From NCBI RefSeq assembly GCF_021502725.1, contig NZ_JAKFFS010000003.1, forward strand, positions 620,001 through 684,000: a stretch of 64,000 bases of DNA. Direction: 5' to 3'. Shown here piece by piece: positions 44,796-53,402 of this stretch. A model generated the notes under the pieces. It saw only the letters and a list, made by a program, of their open reading frames with translations, did not search any database and was not told the DNA's origin. The number at the start of each line of letters is the position of its first letter. Position 1 is the stretch's first letter. A program made the position numbers and the translations under genes. The DNA comes from Dyadobacter sp. CY345. Lineage in GTDB: Bacteria > Bacteroidota > Bacteroidia > Cytophagales > Spirosomataceae.

Positions 44796-45761
44796 ATGCC
44801 TTGTGAAATGAAAACTGAAAGCATATTAGTTATCGGAGCAAATGGTCAGATCGGGTCCGTTCTGGTAGAATATTTGCGTGGTATTTATGGTGATAACAAA
44901 GTGATTGCGTCGGATCTTCGGGTTAATCCGGATCGTCAGGATTATTTTGAAGTGCTTGATGCAACGGATGGAAAAGCTTTACAGCAGATTGTAAAGCGTC
45001 ATAAAATAACTCAGATTTATCATCTGGCTGCAATATTATCGGCAAAAGGAGAGCAGGACCCTCTGAATACGTGGCAGATCAATATGCAGACTTATTTTAA
45101 TGTACTGGAAACGGCACGTGAAAACGGGGTTAAAAAAATATTTTATCCGAGTTCCATCGCAGTTTTCGGAGCTCATGTGCAGGGAGCTGCGAACCAGTTT
45201 TCATATCTGGATCCTTCTACGGTATACGGAATTAGTAAGGCTGCTGGGGAAAACTGGTCGAATTACTATTTTATGAGATATGGAATGGATATCCGCTCTC
45301 TGCGTTATCCGGGAATCATCAGTTACCAATCTTTGCCCGGTGGCGGAACGACGGATTACGCCGTAGACATTTATCACAAAGCCGTTAAAGGCGAACATTT
45401 CGATTGTTTTTTGAAAGAAGACGCAACGCTTCCAATGATCTATATGAGTGATGCGCTCGATGCAACAGTTCGTTTGATGGAAGCGCCTTCGGAAAAGATA
45501 AGTGTACGAACGGGATATAACCTGGCTGGTATGAGCTTTTCTCCAAAGGAAATTTATAACAGCATCCGCAAAATTATTCCAGCGTTTGAGATCAGTTATA
45601 ATCCGGATTATCGTCAGGCAATAGCAGAATCCTGGCCGTCAGAAATTGATGACTCCGAAGCCAGAAAAGACTGGGGATGGCGGCCGGCATATTCTCTGGA
45701 TAAAATGACACAGGAAATGATTCAGGAATTGAGAAAAAAATATGAAATAGTTAGAAGCTGA
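44796..45761 (+). CDS. tdh: L-threonine 3-dehydrogenase, short-chain (epimerase-like) type
   Basis: Oxidises L-threonine with NAD to 2-amino-3-ketobutyrate. The Rossmann motif is VIGANGQIGS near residue 13, and the active-site Tyr/Lys occur in STVYGISKAAGENW. FYPSSIAVFG holds the Ser. SLPGGGTTDYAVD and PMIYMSDALDATVRLM are typical of the epimerase-type TDH of Bacteroidota. Proof of function comes from context: kbl, the next enzyme, starts 33 nt later. The ATG at 44808 is an equally possible start. Confidence 0.9.
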   Translation: MPCEMKTESILVIGANGQIGSVLVEYLRGIYGDNKVIASDLRVNPDRQDYFEVLDATDGKALQQIVKRHKITQIYHLAAILSAKGEQDPLNTWQINMQTYFNVLETARENGVKKIFYPSSIAVFGAHVQGAANQFSYLDPSTVYGISKAAGENWSNYYFMRYGMDIRSLRYPGIISYQSLPGGGTTDYAVDIYHKAVKGEHFDCFLKEDATLPMIYMSDALDATVRLMEAPSEKISVRTGYNLAGMSFSPKEIYNSIRKIIPAFEISYNPDYRQAIAESWPSEIDDSEARKDWGWRPAYSLDKMTQEMIQELRKKYEIVRS

Positions 45762-45794
45762 TCTTCTTCATTAATTCATCCAAATTAAAACAAG

Positions 45795-46985
45795 ATGTAC
45801 GGAAATATTAAAGAACAACTTCAAGGCGAACTTGACGGAATAAAAGAAGCCGGACTTTACAAAACGGAACGTATCATTGTCACGCCCCAGGCAGCACAGA
45901 TTGCGACAGCAAATGGCATTGAAGTATTAAATTTTTGCGCGAACAATTATCTGGGTTTGTCCTCACATCCAGACGTAATTGAAGCAGGTATTGAAACGAT
46001 CCGTACGCATGGTTTTGGGATGTCGTCAGTTCGCTTTATTTGTGGCACGCAGGACATTCATAAAGAACTTGAACGCAAAACCGCTGAGTTTCTGGGTACC
46101 GAAGACTGTATTTTGTACGCGGCAGCTTTTGATGCAAACGGAGGCGTTTTCGAACCGTTGCTTGGAGAACAGGATGCTATTATTTCCGATGAATTAAATC
46201 ATGCTTCATTGATTGATGGTATTCGTTTGTGTAAAGCAAAACGTTTTCGTTACAAGCATAACAACCTGGAAGACCTCGAACAACAATTGAAGGATGCACA
46301 GGGCAGCCGTCGTATTCTGATTGTAACGGACGGAGTTTTTTCAATGGATGGAACGATCGCACAGCTGGATAAGATCTGCGACCTGGCGGACCAATACGGC
46401 GCAATGGTTATGATCGATGAATGTCACGCTTCTGGATTTATAGGAAAAACAGGTCGTGGAACACATGAATTCCGTAATGTCATGGGAAGAATTGACATCA
46501 TTACCGGTACGTACGGAAAAGCTTTGGGTGGTGCTTCGGGTGGTTTCACAGCTGCAAAAAAAGAAATCGTTGAAATTCTTCGTCAGCGTTCCCGTCCTTA
46601 TTTATTCTCAAACACACTTGCGCCATCTATCGTGGGTGCTTCTATAAAAGTGCTTGACTTGCTGACGAGTTCGACAGCACTTCGTGACAAACTTGAAAAC
46701 AGTACGAAATATTTCCGCGAAGAAATGACCAAAGCCGGGTTTGATATTCTTCCGGGAGAACATCCGATTGTGCCCATCATGCTGTATGATGCAAAATTGG
46801 CTCAGGAATTTGCGGCTAAACTTCTGGATCAAGGTATTTATGTCATTGGATTTTTCTATCCGGTTGTTCCGCAAGGAAAAGCGCGGATCCGTGTTCAGAT
46901 TTCGGCAGGACATGAGCAGGAGCATCTTGAAAAAGCAGTTGCCGCTTTCACGAAAGTGGGTAAGGAATTAGGCGTGATCAAGTAA
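45795..46985 (+). CDS. kbl: Glycine C-acetyltransferase (2-amino-3-ketobutyrate CoA ligase)
   Basis: PLP enzyme that splits 2-amino-3-ketobutyrate with CoA into glycine and acetyl-CoA. It is an alpha-oxoamine synthase of 396 residues. Substrate region: [15 protein letters not shown] and [13 protein letters not shown]. The PLP-binding [10 protein letters not shown] comes before Lys242 in [14 protein letters not shown]. It forms the threonine-to-glycine pathway with tdh, and the divergent Lrp/AsnC gene is its likely regulator. Confidence 0.96.
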   Translation: MYGNIKEQLQGELDGIKEAGLYKTERIIVTPQAAQIATANGIEVLNFCANNYLGLSSHPDVIEAGIETIRTHGFGMSSVRFICGTQDIHKELERKTAEFLGTEDCILYAAAFDANGGVFEPLLGEQDAIISDELNHASLIDGIRLCKAKRFRYKHNNLEDLEQQLKDAQGSRRILIVTDGVFSMDGTIAQLDKICDLADQYGAMVMIDECHASGFIGKTGRGTHEFRNVMGRIDIITGTYGKALGGASGGFTAAKKEIVEILRQRSRPYLFSNTLAPSIVGASIKVLDLLTSSTALRDKLENSTKYFREEMTKAGFDILPGEHPIVPIMLYDAKLAQEFAAKLLDQGIYVIGFFYPVVPQGKARIRVQISAGHEQEHLEKAVAAFTKVGKELGVIK

Positions 46986-47002
46986 AATTTACTGGTAAAA
47001 AT

Positions 47003-47037
47003 GAATAAGCCGGATACTGACAGTGTCCGGCTTATTC
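47003..47037. terminator. Bidirectional hairpin after kbl
   Basis: GAATAAGCCGGA and TCCGGCTTATTC form a 12-bp stem with an 11-nt inner part. The flanks are A/T-rich but lack a long T-run, so termination is likely but not certain. Confidence 0.65.
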
Positions 47038-47058
47038 TATATTATAATAAATTTTATA

Positions 47059-47877
47059 CTACTGATTATTTTGCTGCGTTGGCTCTGGCTCTAAAAGCTG
47101 TACTTCTACGTGAAGAGACTGTAAGGTTGCATTACCATATTGCGTGATCATAGCAACATCGGCTGCATCACGGCCATGCGCGATTTCGATACGATAACCT
47201 TCCGTTTTTTCCTGGACGGCATCGAATGTATACCAATCGCCGCCGATATAAACCTCAAACCAGGCGTGCAGATCCATTTCTTTTAATTTATCCAAATACC
47301 CGACCGTCATTCTCGTTGGGATACAAAGATTACGACAAAGCGCGATCGCTAAATGTGTAAAGTCGCGACAAACACCAATCCTGTTTCTAGCAACATCCAA
47401 AGCCGTCGTGCTGGCATCGGTAACGCCATATTGGTATTTTATGCTTTTGTGTATCCAGCTTCTGATCGCTTCCACCTGCTCATATCCCGGAGCCAGATTT
47501 CCTGCAATTTCCATTGCCAGCATATTAATTTCGTGCAAATCTGATTCGCAATAACGGCTTGGCAAAATGTAATGCATGATATCATCAGGCAGATCGCCGA
47601 CAAGCATAAATTTCGGAGCCGGATTTGGAATTACTTTGGTTGGGTTAACCTGAGCTTCAACCTCTGTCGTGATTGTGACCTGGCCTACTGGCAAAATCGT
47701 ACGTTGGCAAGGGTTGCCGTAAATGTCTGTATATTCTGAAAATGATACAGGAGGATTAATATCAAAACCTTCCCTGATAATCGATTGTCCTTCCTGACGC
47801 CGCGGACGTAGCATTGTTGTCACTGTTGTGGGCGCATATACGTCGTACGTAAATATGCTGCGTCCCTTCATTTTCAT
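47059..47877 (-). CDS. Transglutaminase-like cysteine protease family protein
   Basis: A 272-residue protein without signal peptide. The N-terminal beta domain (1-85) is the bacterial transglutaminase-like N region. The core (105-225) has the triad Cys170 (RIGVCRDFTH), His204 (MDLHAWFEVY) and Asp219 (YTFDAV). These proteins may cross-link or hydrolyse amide bonds; the substrate is unknown. The acidic-Gln tail (EPEPTQQNNQ) looks disordered. It is convergent with kbl. A second transglutaminase lies at 56.3 kb beside an alpha-E gene; this one is alone. Confidence 0.85.
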   Translation of the reverse strand: MKMKGRSIFTYDVYAPTTVTTMLRPRRQEGQSIIREGFDINPPVSFSEYTDIYGNPCQRTILPVGQVTITTEVEAQVNPTKVIPNPAPKFMLVGDLPDDIMHYILPSRYCESDLHEINMLAMEIAGNLAPGYEQVEAIRSWIHKSIKYQYGVTDASTTALDVARNRIGVCRDFTHLAIALCRNLCIPTRMTVGYLDKLKEMDLHAWFEVYIGGDWYTFDAVQEKTEGYRIEIAHGRDAADVAMITQYGNATLQSLHVEVQLLEPEPTQQNNQ

Positions 47878-48237
47878 GTAATAATCGTTTAAGTAAAGTT
47901 TAGTAAAGATAGAAAGCTTTCCTGTCGGAACTCAGTACCAAAAATGAATTTTAAAAAATTCTTAATATGGCCTCTTAAACAACTGTGCCAGATTAATATA
48001 GCGTGTGATACGTTTTTGAAGAACCGGACAGAATCATCAATTACTTTAAATTAGTAATCAATAAATTCATATTCTACCGAAAATCAGCGTTCGGAACCGG
48101 CGCATATTAGATTAAAATTAATTTCTTTGAGACATGATCTAATTTTACTAGATTTCCGTTTGTCAATACAAAAAGGCATGATTTCGCAAGATTTTAATGT
48201 CCTTTTGTCAAGTGGTTAAAATTTAAAGATTATTCTT
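47878..48237. other. 360-nt intergenic region between divergent transglutaminase and YceI genes
   Basis: AT-rich sequence with no reading frame of note. It holds an inverted repeat ATTACT-TTAAATT-AGTAAT near 48040 and no clear TAnnTTTG box on either strand. It should contain both promoters, which I cannot place. Confidence 0.5.
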
Positions 48238-48771
48238 ATGGCAGTTACAAAGTGGATAGTAGACCCGGTACACTCTGAGGTACAATTCAAAATCAAGCAT
48301 CTGGTGATTTCGACGATCACGGGTTCTTTCAACAACTTCGAAGGAGGGGCAACGTCTGATCTGAATAACTTTGAAAATGCTGAAATTCATTTTTCGCTGG
48401 ATGTGAATAGTATTGATACCAATCAGGATATGCGTGATGCACATCTTAAATCGGCTGACTTCTTCGATGCTGAGCAATTTCCGCATATTACTTTTCAGTC
48501 GAATTATTTCCATAAAGCTAAAGGAGACAATTATAAACTTTCGGGCTTACTGACTTTGAAAGGCATTACGAAACCGATTGAGCTTGATGCGGAATATGGA
48601 GGATCAGAAAGAGATTCGGAAGGAAATATCAGAATCGGATTTGAAGTAGAAGGTAGAATTAGCCGTCAGGAATTTGGCTTGAATTATATGCAATTAACTG
48701 AAACCGGTGGTTTGCTTATTGGAGAGGATGTTAAGTTAATGGCAAATATTCAGTTGGTGAAACAGAGTTAA
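48238..48771 (+). CDS. YceI-family protein
   Basis: A 177-residue lipocalin-like beta-barrel that binds isoprenoid or other apolar molecules in relatives. Family marks are KWIVDPVHSEVQFKIKHLVIS, GSFNNFEGG, DMRDAHLKSADFFDAEQFPHITF and LTLKGITKPI. Unlike E. coli YceI it has no signal peptide, so it should be cytoplasmic. The ligand is unknown. It is monocistronic, with a 12-bp terminator. Confidence 0.92.
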   Translation: MAVTKWIVDPVHSEVQFKIKHLVISTITGSFNNFEGGATSDLNNFENAEIHFSLDVNSIDTNQDMRDAHLKSADFFDAEQFPHITFQSNYFHKAKGDNYKLSGLLTLKGITKPIELDAEYGGSERDSEGNIRIGFEVEGRISRQEFGLNYMQLTETGGLLIGEDVKLMANIQLVKQS

Positions 48772-48789
48772 TAAAACAGATTTTGACCG

Positions 48790-48829
48790 AAATGCCTGTT
48801 AAGCCTTTAAGCATAACAGGCATTTTTTT
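48790..48829 (+). terminator. Terminator of the yceI-like gene
   Basis: AAATGCCTGTTA and TAACAGGCATTT form a 12-bp stem with a 12-nt loop, followed by T7. Confidence 0.92.
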
Positions 48830-48985
48830 ATTAAACCTGTTTTAAAGCCCAAAAACCAACAACCGCGTGTTGTTAACACTTTGATTTTGTAGAGATTTGT
48901 GACGCTGACGTAGATATAATGAATTTGTATTTACGATAAAAGGACGATCTTTGCTCTGATTGATTGATCACCTAATTTAATTTTA

Positions 48986-49906
48986 ATGAAGCCCTTCTAT
49001 TCTACAAAATGTGCCTATTTTTTATTTTCAGTGTTTTTCTTTTTTGGTTGTAAAGATGATCTTGTTGAGCAAATCAAACCCGATACCCCGGATTTAAATG
49101 AAAGACTTGCAGCGGTTGAAAATTATAAGAACCAATACTTGGCTAGTAATATTTCTAATCCGCAATGGACTGGGAATAGTCAAAATTGTTTGCCAGGCAC
49201 CGTTTCGCAAGCATCGCATGACGCTGTCATTAAAAGGATAAATTATTTCCGCCACTTAGTGGGTTTGAATGATGATTGCGTTTTGATACCATCCATGTTT
49301 TCTCAATTACAGGAAGCTGCGCTAATGATGACTGCAAACAATCAGCTAAGTCATAACCCGCCTGCATCCTGGAAATGTTATACCTCAGCTGGCAAATCAG
49401 GCGCTGGAACCAGTAACATTGCATTAGGCGCAGGTTCTGCCTCGGCAATTACTTTGTTTATGTTTGACAATGGGAGTAATAATGCGGATGTTGGTCACAG
49501 ACGATGGATTTTACATTCAACAAAACAAAAATTCAGCTATGGGAGCACTGCTAACGCTATGGCACTTTATGTTTTTTCTCAGGATAACAATACCAAAATT
49601 CCTGAATTTATAGCCTACCCTGCAAAGGGGTATATGCCACATCCTTTGGTTCCTGAGCGTTGGTCGTTTAGTATTCCAGCAGCAGATTTTAGCAATGCGT
49701 CGGTCACAGTTGCAGGTATTTCAGGCAATGTCCCTGTCTCAATTGTCTCAGCGAACGTTAATGGATATGGTGATAACACTATTGTTTACCAGCCAACTAT
49801 AAGCCTGACGGATACGGCTGATGTTTCCTATGCAGTTAAAATTACCGGTATAAAGGGAGCGCCTCAGTCATCTTACAGTTATACTACCACCATTTTTCGG
49901 CCGTAA
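48986..49906 (+). CDS. CAP-domain lipoprotein
   Basis: A 306-residue lipoprotein with signal and lipobox FFFGC (Cys22). Residues 70-200 resemble a bacterial CAP (SCP/PR-1) domain: RINYFRHLVGLN, QEAALMMTANNQLSHNPP, SNIALGAGSASAIT and VGHRRWILHSTKQKFSYG. The conserved His residues are present (SHNPP, GHRRW). The C-terminal 90 residues form an Ig-like sandwich (SVTVAGISGNVPVS). CAP proteins bind lipids or act as hydrolases; the role here is unknown. It is a single gene. Confidence 0.75.
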   Translation: MKPFYSTKCAYFLFSVFFFFGCKDDLVEQIKPDTPDLNERLAAVENYKNQYLASNISNPQWTGNSQNCLPGTVSQASHDAVIKRINYFRHLVGLNDDCVLIPSMFSQLQEAALMMTANNQLSHNPPASWKCYTSAGKSGAGTSNIALGAGSASAITLFMFDNGSNNADVGHRRWILHSTKQKFSYGSTANAMALYVFSQDNNTKIPEFIAYPAKGYMPHPLVPERWSFSIPAADFSNASVTVAGISGNVPVSIVSANVNGYGDNTIVYQPTISLTDTADVSYAVKITGIKGAPQSSYSYTTTIFRP

Positions 49907-50034
49907 GATTCGGACAATCCACATATTTTTTGATCTGGATTTGTTGAGGATAAATAAAATGCTGCATCATAACGGTAGTTGATTCCAATCGATTTACTAT
50001 ATATTTACCGCTTAAAATCATCCATTCCGTCTTC

Positions 50035-51387
50035 ATGAAATTCCTCAAAATTTTTCTTTACATCATCGGTTCGATATTATTTATTTTACTAATAATGGTC
50101 GCGACGATGGTTACCACAGTTGACCGGACTCCGTATAAGGAAATGGCTTATTATAAACAATGGAAAGAAAATATTGGTCAGATCAGTAACGAACCTGCTT
50201 CTGATACTACTTCAAAAACTTTAAGTGCGGGATGGGCAAAAGTAAATATTACCCCGGAAACGCCTGGGCCAATGGCGGGTTATGGAAAAAGACGGGGAGC
50301 GCATTACGAAGCAGTTCATGATTCGATTTATATAAGGACTGTTGTGGTTGATAACGGAATTTCAAAAGCTGCGATCATCACGGCTGACATGCTTATCGTA
50401 CCGCCAAATATTACCGAGCGCGTAAAATCATTACTTCCGAAAGTTGGTTTCACTTTTGACCAGGTTTATTTTGGGGCCATTCATAGTCATAATAGTTTGG
50501 GCGGGTGGTATAATACCATCACCGGAAAACTTTTTGCAGGCACTTATGATGCCGAAACGGTCGAGAGGATTTCGCAGGCTATCATTAAATCAATAGGAGA
50601 GGCGCAGAAAAATATTCAACCTGCCACAATTGGATTTGGAGAAGTAAAAGACACGCTGGATATCAGAAACCGTCTGGTTGGCGCGGAGGGAATTCTTGAT
50701 CCATGGGTCAGAAATATTGAATTTGTAAAAACAGACGGAAAGAAAGCCTTAATTACTTCTTATGCTGCACATTCAACGGTCCTGAATGCAAAAACCATGG
50801 AGTTGTCGCGGGATTATGCCGGTGCTTTGGTGGATGATCTGGAAAATGGAGAAGCAAATTTCGCTGTTTATATGGCTGGCGCAGTCGGTAGTATGGGACC
50901 GATTGAAAAGGGCCAGGATGATTTTGATGAAGTTAAAAACCAGGCTGGCGGTATCGAAAAAGCGATTCAATCTATCCTTGGATCATTTGAGAAACAGCCG
51001 GATATCATTCGTTCCATTACTGTTCCGTTGCCGCTCAGGGATCCAACACCGAAATTGACACCTAAGTTTGCATTAAGAAGCTGGGTATTTCGCTGGGCAT
51101 TTGGCGACGTACCTTCCTACGTAAAAGCCCTTCGTGTCGGCAATGTTTTAATGGTTGGCGTTCCCTGTGATTTTTCCGGCGAATTGATGCCTGAGCTGAC
51201 AGCCTATGCTGCAAAAAAAGGTTTGCATTTAATGGTTACAAGTTTCAATGGCGGTTATATTGGGTATATTACCAATGATAAGTTCTTTGATAGAGACCTG
51301 TATGAGACAACAACCATGAGTTGGTTCGGGCCTTATAACGGAGTATATTTCCAGGAGGTTATCAAAGATTTGATCGATAAGTTTTAG
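50035..51387 (+). CDS. Membrane-anchored neutral ceramidase-like hydrolase
   Basis: A 450-residue protein with an N-terminal anchor (residues 5-28). Similarity is to the neutral/alkaline ceramidase N-terminal fold: WAKVNITPETPGPMAGYG, IRTVVVDNGISKAAIITADML and a zinc site AIHSHNSLGG (His150, His152). AGAVGSMGP and GVPCDFSGEL occur later. The true ceramidases use HxHSGPG, so the variation (HSHN) leaves the substrate open. Many Bacteroidota make sphingolipids, so turnover of these is possible. It lies 113 nt upstream of an exported oxidoreductase gene. Confidence 0.75.
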   Translation: MKFLKIFLYIIGSILFILLIMVATMVTTVDRTPYKEMAYYKQWKENIGQISNEPASDTTSKTLSAGWAKVNITPETPGPMAGYGKRRGAHYEAVHDSIYIRTVVVDNGISKAAIITADMLIVPPNITERVKSLLPKVGFTFDQVYFGAIHSHNSLGGWYNTITGKLFAGTYDAETVERISQAIIKSIGEAQKNIQPATIGFGEVKDTLDIRNRLVGAEGILDPWVRNIEFVKTDGKKALITSYAAHSTVLNAKTMELSRDYAGALVDDLENGEANFAVYMAGAVGSMGPIEKGQDDFDEVKNQAGGIEKAIQSILGSFEKQPDIIRSITVPLPLRDPTPKLTPKFALRSWVFRWAFGDVPSYVKALRVGNVLMVGVPCDFSGELMPELTAYAAKKGLHLMVTSFNGGYIGYITNDKFFDRDLYETTTMSWFGPYNGVYFQEVIKDLIDKF

Positions 51388-51500
51388 TGTGAAGTAAATG
51401 TTTCAGGGAATTACCCAAATCAATTCTTGATATTATAAAGGTTTGTAAAGACAATTTTGATAACCGCTGTTAACTAAAACCTTAACAAAACCGCTAACAA

Positions 51501-52586
51501 ATGAAGTATCTTTTAAGCTTATTATTGTGTGCTTTTTTTGTCAACTCAGCAAGTTCACAAACGCCAATGAAACTAGCCATTGCCGGACTTAGCCACGGAC
51601 ATTTTGGCTGGGCTTTCAGTCGTCAGGATAAAAAAGACACTGAAATTGTCGGGATTTACGAGCCCAATCAGGAACTCGCCGATCGTATTGCAACGCGATA
51701 CAAATTAGACAAAAAACTGTTTTTTACTGATTTGAATAAAATGCTGGACCAGACCAAACCGGACGCCGTATCTGCTTTTGGAGCGATAAGTGAGCATATA
51801 GAAATTGTCAGAGCATGTGCACCAAGGAAAATTCATGTGATGGTTGAAAAGCCGTTGGCAACAACTTTCGCGGATGCAAAGGAAATTCAAACGCTTGCGA
51901 CGAAAAATAATATAAAGGTTTTGACCAATTTTGAAACTTCATGGTACGCCAGTAATCAATATGTGAACGGTCTTGTGCAGGAAGGGAAACTTGGTGAAAT
52001 CAGAAAAGTAATGGTGAATGACGGACATCAGGGGCCAAAAGAAATTGGAGTAGGAAAGGAGTTTTTCGATATTCTTACGGATCCGGCAAAAAACGGAGCT
52101 GGCGCTTTGGTTGATTTTGGCTGTTACGGGGCAAACCTGATGACCTGGTTAATGAAGGGAGAAAGACCAGTTTCTGTAACCGCTGTAACTCACCAGAACA
52201 AACCGGACATTTACCAAAAAGTAGACGACGAAGCATCTATAATCTTGCAATACCCGAAAGCGCAATGTATCATCCAAGGTTCATGGAACTGGTCTTTTGC
52301 TAGAAAAGACATGGAGGTATACGGAACAAAAGGATATGCGATAGCAGTTGATCCAACGACAATAAGAGAACGTCTTCAGGAAAAAACGCCCGAAGAAAGA
52401 AAAAAGATAGACCCAAGGCCTGCTCCTTTTACAGATCCTTTTTCAGTTTTGTCAGATGTAGTACAGGGTAGATTGACAATGGATAAAAACGATTTATATG
52501 AGTTGCCGGTTAATGTGACGGTAGTAGAAATCTTGGAAGCCGCAAAAGCGTCCGCCAAATCCGGAAAGACAGTCATGTTAAAATAA
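51501..52586 (+). CDS. Exported Gfo/Idh/MocA-family oxidoreductase
   Basis: A 361-residue protein with a signal peptide (1-19, ends ASSQ). The Rossmann domain starts KLAIAGLSHGHFGWAFSR (GxSHxH in place of GxGxxG). The family motif EKPLATT is present (MVEKPLATTFADA), and the substrate domain holds GALVDFGCYGANLMTWLM. Such exported relatives keep a tightly bound NAD and act on sugars in the periplasm. The Sec-type rather than Tat-type signal is odd for a cofactor protein. A thioesterase gene follows 18 nt later. Confidence 0.87.
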   Translation: MKYLLSLLLCAFFVNSASSQTPMKLAIAGLSHGHFGWAFSRQDKKDTEIVGIYEPNQELADRIATRYKLDKKLFFTDLNKMLDQTKPDAVSAFGAISEHIEIVRACAPRKIHVMVEKPLATTFADAKEIQTLATKNNIKVLTNFETSWYASNQYVNGLVQEGKLGEIRKVMVNDGHQGPKEIGVGKEFFDILTDPAKNGAGALVDFGCYGANLMTWLMKGERPVSVTAVTHQNKPDIYQKVDDEASIILQYPKAQCIIQGSWNWSFARKDMEVYGTKGYAIAVDPTTIRERLQEKTPEERKKIDPRPAPFTDPFSVLSDVVQGRLTMDKNDLYELPVNVTVVEILEAAKASAKSGKTVMLK

Positions 52587-52604
52587 TTTTTTAAATACAT
52601 ATCA

Positions 52605-53171
52605 GTGCAAAAAGATCCCTCTTCGCCCGCGCCAAAACCCGTCAGCTTTTCCCAAACTACGCTCACGGAACTAATGATTCCGTCTTACGCCAATTTTGGT
52701 GGGAAAATCCACGGCGGAATTTTACTTTCTCTGATCGACAAGGTTGCATATGCATGTGCTTCAAGGCACGCAGCCACGTATTGCGTTACTGTTTCGGTAG
52801 ATGGAGTGGATTTTTTACAGCCTGTGGAAGTGGGAGATCTCGTTTCACTGATGGCCTCGGTCAATTATGTAGGCCGCACTTCTCTTGTTATTGGTATTAA
52901 AGTGATTGCTGAAAATGTCAGAAACGGCATTCAGCGCCATACCAATACCTCATATGTTACCATGGTTGCCAAAGGAGATGATGATAAACCGGCCGTAGTT
53001 CCGCCATTACTGTTGGAAAGCGAAGCAGACGCAAGACGGTTTCTGGAGGCAATGAAGCGCAGGGAACTTAGAGAACAATATAAAGACGCGTTCGACAACG
53101 AGAAGAACCGTATCGCCCTGGACGAAAATCTGGATAAACTCGCTACCCAAAGATGCGTCATTGGCTGGTAA
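52605..53171 (+). CDS. Acyl-CoA thioesterase (hotdog, YciA/ACOT7-like)
   Basis: Hydrolyses acyl-CoA to free acid and CoA. It has a single hotdog domain (residues 15-130) with MIPSYANFGGKIHGGILLSLIDKVAY, of which GGKIHGG is the family signature with the catalytic Asp in SLIDK. YCVTVSVDGVDFLQPVEVGD follows. A helical C-terminal extension of about 45 charged residues follows. The frame begins with GTG; no ATG is nearer. It directly follows the oxidoreductase gene and ends before the 205-bp repeat element. Confidence 0.88.
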   Translation: MQKDPSSPAPKPVSFSQTTLTELMIPSYANFGGKIHGGILLSLIDKVAYACASRHAATYCVTVSVDGVDFLQPVEVGDLVSLMASVNYVGRTSLVIGIKVIAENVRNGIQRHTNTSYVTMVAKGDDDKPAVVPPLLLESEADARRFLEAMKRRELREQYKDAFDNEKNRIALDENLDKLATQRCVIGW

Positions 53172-53184
53172 CCATATTATCATT

Positions 53185-53389
53185 TACCACCTAAGACATA
53201 TAAGAAAAGCTAAGTTTTAGTTTGTGCACATTTTTAATTGAAAGCGATACTAGCATCACCTTCAATTAAAAAATGTGTATCAAATTTTTAGCTTTTAGAT
53301 TTTAAAAATGACAATACAGTCATCGTCTGCGTTCGAATCCAAAAACTTGTCTAAATAAACTTAGCTTTCCTAATATGTCTTAGATGGTA
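53185..53389. repeat. 205-bp inverted-repeat element (MITE-like or structured RNA)
   Basis: The outer 33-nt arms (53185-53217 and 53357-53389) are inverted copies matching at 30 of 33 positions, starting TACCACCTAAGACATAT. Inside, TTTGTGCACATTTTTAATTG (53221-53240) pairs with the stretch 53261-53284, forming a second long hairpin. TTAGCTTT occurs at both 53288 and 53361, so AAAGCTAA of the left arm has two possible partners. Both ends can be read as TA dinucleotides flanking CCACCTAAGAC. No reading frame is present. It lies between two convergent genes. Confidence 0.65.
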
Positions 53390-53402
53390 GCAAACTATAT
53401 GT

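Noticed and set aside
47003..47037. Operator for kbl or the transglutaminase
   Set aside because: It lies between two convergent stop codons, so a terminator is the simpler reading.
53328..53345. GTTCGAATCC resembling a tRNA T-loop inside the repeat element
   Set aside because: The flanking bases (CTGCG and CCAAA) do not pair as a T-stem, and no acceptor, D or anticodon arm can be drawn around it.
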